From contig NZ_CP100461.1 in the NCBI RefSeq assembly GCF_024228675.1, forward strand, positions 372,001 to 436,000: a stretch of DNA of 64,000 nucleotides, in the 5' to 3' direction. The notes under the pieces are model-generated. The model saw nothing but the letters and a program-made list of their open reading frames with translations. It was not told where the DNA came from and ran no database searches. This document shows positions 61,973-64,000 of the stretch, piece after piece. Each line of letters opens with the position of its first letter. Positions within the stretch are counted from its first letter, which is position 1. A program made the translations under genes and the position numbers. This stretch comes from Salinigranum marinum. Lineage in GTDB: Archaea > Halobacteriota > Halobacteria > Halobacteriales > Haloferacaceae.

Positions 61973-62375
61973 GCACGCCGAGGAGCCGCAGTACTGCGGC
62001 TACACCGAGTATCGCGACGGCGAGCGCGTCCCCGACCTCCCCGCGACGGGCGAGGGGACGGAGGGTCTCGAACGCGACGTGTGGGACGCCCTCTACGGCG
62101 TGGAGGACCCGGAGATGCCGATCAGTATCGTCGACCTCGGGCTGATCTACGGCGTCGACGTCGATCCCGCGGGACGCGTCGTCGTCGAGATGACGCTTAC
62201 CTACACGGGCTGTCCCGCCCGCGATATGCTACAGGACGACCTCCGCGAGGCCGTCTCCTCGGTCGAGGGAGTCGACGACGTCGACCTCCGACTGGTGTGG
62301 AACCCGCCGTGGTCGGTCGGGATGGTCACCGAACAGGGGAAAGAAGACCTCCGCGAGTTCGGGTTGAGCATCTGA
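61962..62375 (+). CDS. paaD: PaaD, MIP18-like (SufT) domain only
   Basis: A 137-residue MIP18/DUF59 protein: VWDALYGVEDPEMPISIVDLGLIYGVD, then MTLTYTGCPARDMLQDDLREAV with the conserved Cys and LVWNPPWSVGMVTEQGKEDL. PaaD is thought to aid Fe or Fe-S assembly for the Paa oxygenase. The bacterial protein also carries a C-terminal zinc-binding part; here that part is a separate gene at 62377. Confidence 0.9.
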   Translation: MSSEHAEEPQYCGYTEYRDGERVPDLPATGEGTEGLERDVWDALYGVEDPEMPISIVDLGLIYGVDVDPAGRVVVEMTLTYTGCPARDMLQDDLREAVSSVEGVDDVDLRLVWNPPWSVGMVTEQGKEDLREFGLSI

Positions 62376-62376
62376 T

Positions 62377-62547
62377 ATGCGCCGGAACCGCGACCCGAGC
62401 GTCACCACGTCCGGGGACGACGACCGCGCCGAGTGTCCCTACTGCGGGGGGACGAACACGACGCGCGATCATCCGAAAGGTCCCTCGCTCTGCCGGTCGA
62501 TGCACTTCTGCGAGGACTGCCAGGAGCCGTTCGAGAAGTTTGGTTGA
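62377..62547 (+). CDS. PaaD zinc-ribbon part encoded as a separate small gene
   Basis: A 56-residue protein beginning one base after the paaD stop. It has CPYCGGTNTTRDHPKGPSLCR and SMHFCEDCQEPFEKFG, i.e. Cys pairs matching the C-terminal CPxCGS..T..S.fGsT.CraLyrC..C.EPF part of bacterial PaaD. It is too short for usual ORF calling but fits by content and position. It must complement the MIP18 protein as a two-piece PaaD. Confidence 0.75.
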   Translation: MRRNRDPSVTTSGDDDRAECPYCGGTNTTRDHPKGPSLCRSMHFCEDCQEPFEKFG

Positions 62548-62571
62548 GGTGACGCGCGACCTGCGGCGTGC

Positions 62572-62961
62572 TCACCCCGTCTTGTAGACTCCGCGCGCCG
62601 TGGCGACGTGTTCGCTCCCGTCGTCCGCAGCGTACACGTCGACGTCCACCGTCCCCACGTCGCCGCCGATCCGGACGACGTCAGCTTCGGCTTCGAGATC
62701 GCCCGTCCCCGCGCTCAGGTAGTCGATCCGCATGTCGATTGTGGGGACGGGCTGGTTCACCTCCGAGACGAGCGCCGCGCCGCCGACGGTGTCGGCGAGG
62801 GTGAACGTGACGCCGCCGTGGGCCATCACCTGGTCGGCGTTCCACGACAGTTCCTCGCGCATCTCGATCCTCCCCTCGGCGTGGCCCTCGCCGACGTCGG
62901 TGAGTTCGACTCCCAACAGTCGGGCGAACGGCATCGACTCGAAGAACGTCTCGATGTCCAT
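62572..62961 (-). CDS. PaaI-family hotdog thioesterase
   Basis: A 129-residue hotdog-fold acyl-CoA thioesterase: MPFARLLGVELTDVGEGHAEGRIEM, WNADQVMAHGGVTFTLADTVGGAAL (substrate region with HGG), and VPTIDMRIDYLSAG. In phenylacetate clusters PaaI rescues CoA from dead-end thioesters. It is convergent with the paa operon, with the minus-strand start at 62961. Assignment to PaaI rests on neighbourhood plus fold. Confidence 0.85.
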   Translation of the reverse strand: MDIETFFESMPFARLLGVELTDVGEGHAEGRIEMREELSWNADQVMAHGGVTFTLADTVGGAALVSEVNQPVPTIDMRIDYLSAGTGDLEAEADVVRIGGDVGTVDVDVYAADDGSEHVATARGVYKTG

Positions 62962-63284
62962 ATCCCTCGCTCGTGGCGGTGGGTCTTCGTCGTTTCCCCC
63001 GCTCGTCGCGCAGGTGGGTTACTCCGGTCGCCCCGTCGCGCGAGGGATGAGCGAGTGACCGGCGGGAACGAGCGAGTCGGCTGGGGAGGCCCGTGGTACA
63101 ACTGCCCTGGCGACCGCGTGACCTCCACACCCACGTTCTCGCCTCTCTGCTTCCACCCCCCGGGTCCCCGCTTCTCGCTCGTCGGCCTTCGGAGCGGCTT
63201 CTGCGGACTCGTACCACTGCCACACGTCGCACGACACGTCGCATCGCCGTCACGAGCCAACTTCTCACAGGGCGACTTCACCGA
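62962..63284. other. 323-base gene-free stretch
   Basis: No convincing gene or repeat is seen. It holds the upstream region of the thioesterase gene and the downstream region of the livF-like gene. Pro/Arg-rich readings here look like shadows. Confidence 0.5.
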
Positions 63285-64000
63285 TCACTCCACCGTCGAC
63301 ACGCCCAGATACCGGTCTAACACCGCGTCGTTCTCGGCCACGCTCGCGGCGGTTCCCTCGTGGACGACCCGCCCCTTGGCGAGGATGTAGACGTAGTCGG
63401 CGACGTCGAGCGCGACGCCGACGTTCTGTTCGACCAGGAGCACCGTCGAACCCTCCCGGTTCAGTTCCGCGATCTTCCGCCGGACCTGCTGGACGATCGT
63501 CGGTGCCAGCCCCTCCGTGGGCTCGTCCAGCATGAGCAGTTCGGGCGCGGCGACGAGCGCGCGGGCGATGGCGAGCATCTGCTGCTCGCCGCCCGACAGC
63601 GACGAGCCGCGGCTGTCGCGGTGCCGCCGGAGGTTCTCGAACTCGTCGACGACGTCGTCGACGGTCGGCTTGTCGGCGTCGCGTCGCCCGCCGAGGCGGC
63701 CGATCCGGACGTTCTCCCTGACGGTGAGCCCGGGGAAGATCCGCCGCTCTTCGGGCACGAGCGCGATACCGGCCTGGGCGGTCCGCTCCGCCGACAGGGT
63801 CGTGACGTCCTGGCCGTCGAACGTGACCGACCCCGACGTGGGGGTGACGGTGCCGAGGATCGTCCGGAGCGTGGTCGTCTTCCCGACGCCGTTGCGGCCG
63901 ATGAGCGCGACGACGGCTCCCTGGTGGACGTCGAGGTCGATCCCCTGGAGGACGCGCGTCGCCCCGTAGCCGGAGACGAGGTCGCGGACCGACAGGAGGG
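63285..64000 (-). CDS. livF: Branched-chain amino acid-type ABC ATPase LivF, partial (5' end off the window)
   Basis: 238 codons are visible; the start lies past the right edge. Walker A is ALIGRNGVGKTTTLR, the LivF mark IALVPEERRIFPGLTVREN follows, then signature LSGGEQQML, Walker B LLMLDEPTEGLAP and the H-loop region. It ends VSTVE. LivF works with LivG and LivHM to import branched-chain amino acids, or related ligands. The other Liv genes would lie to the right of the window. The family is certain; the ligand could instead be aromatic or urea-type, given the paa neighbours. Confidence 0.9.
   Translation of the reverse strand, partial: LLSVRDLVSGYGATRVLQGIDLDVHQGAVVALIGRNGVGKTTTLRTILGTVTPTSGSVTFDGQDVTTLSAERTAQAGIALVPEERRIFPGLTVRENVRIGRLGGRRDADKPTVDDVVDEFENLRRHRDSRGSSLSGGEQQMLAIARALVAAPELLMLDEPTEGLAPTIVQQVRRKIAELNREGSTVLLVEQNVGVALDVADYVYILAKGRVVHEGTAASVAENDAVLDRYLGVSTVE

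Overview
The window reads as a chromosomal segment of an extremely halophilic archaeon (class Halobacteria). The DNA is very GC-rich outside promoters, the predicted proteins are strongly acidic (Asp/Glu rich, Lys poor), and several genes begin at or close to a TATA-like element. Archaeal hallmarks are present: the adk - DUF106 - cmk - cbf5 cluster, bifunctional ThiDN with the regulator ThiR, JAMM desampylase-like proteins, and HTH_10 bacterio-opsin-activator-type regulators. I cannot fix the genus from sequence alone.

Layout. 1-8.6 kb: the end of a JAMM protein, a Gfo6-like sugar dehydrogenase, an aldo/keto reductase, a membrane spermidine-synthase-like protein, an MFS carrier, small Zn-ribbon proteins and a GAF-PAS-LOV histidine kinase. 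8.7-14.8 kb: a thiamine salvage locus (thiDN; two coupled tenA genes of different classes; thiR; an SSS-family carrier) with a shared AT-rich motif in its two divergent control regions. 15-22.6 kb: an NRAMP carrier with a P-loop protein, a sugar-nucleotide epimerase, an SDR, and a KaiC-like ATPase followed by a second LOV histidine kinase. 22.9-29.6 kb: a peptide-type ABC importer with a fused double ATPase and a convergent Tat lipoprotein binding protein. 29.7-33.2 kb: an overlapping operon of an M20 amidohydrolase, an unknown protein and an LpxC-like deacetylase homologue, then a small membrane protein. 33.5-35.4 kb: a Tat-exported protein with tandem repeats, and tRNA-Pro with a duplicated 3' end.

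35.5-40.3 kb: cbf5, cmk, DUF106 and adk, all on the minus strand, with a SHOCT membrane protein and a divergent TetR regulator inserted between DUF106 and adk. 40.5-46.4 kb: an MFS carrier, a small halophile protein, a universal stress protein coupled to an APC carrier with USP domains, and an epoxide-hydrolase-like enzyme. 46.4-47.8 kb: an IS1341-type tnpB element; related hairpin ends without a transposase lie at four other places. 47.9-57.5 kb: MFS, AIR-synthase-like protein, esterase, kynureninase, SDR, a Zn-ribbon membrane protein, idi with a JAMM protein, two paralogous small membrane proteins, and an Lrp regulator divergent from carA. 57.6-64 kb: a GNAT protein, an HTH_10 regulator divergent from paaABCD (with the PaaD zinc domain as a separate gene), a PaaI-like thioesterase and the 3' part of a LivF ABC ATPase.

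The most unusual items are the archaeal LpxC-like protein with the E/H/HxxxD/H catalytic pattern, the TenA_C/TenA_E pair under probable ThiR control, the KaiC-LOV kinase operon, the tnpB lacking the expected RuvC glutamate, and the solo IS hairpins. All functions are inferred by reading motifs; no database search was run.
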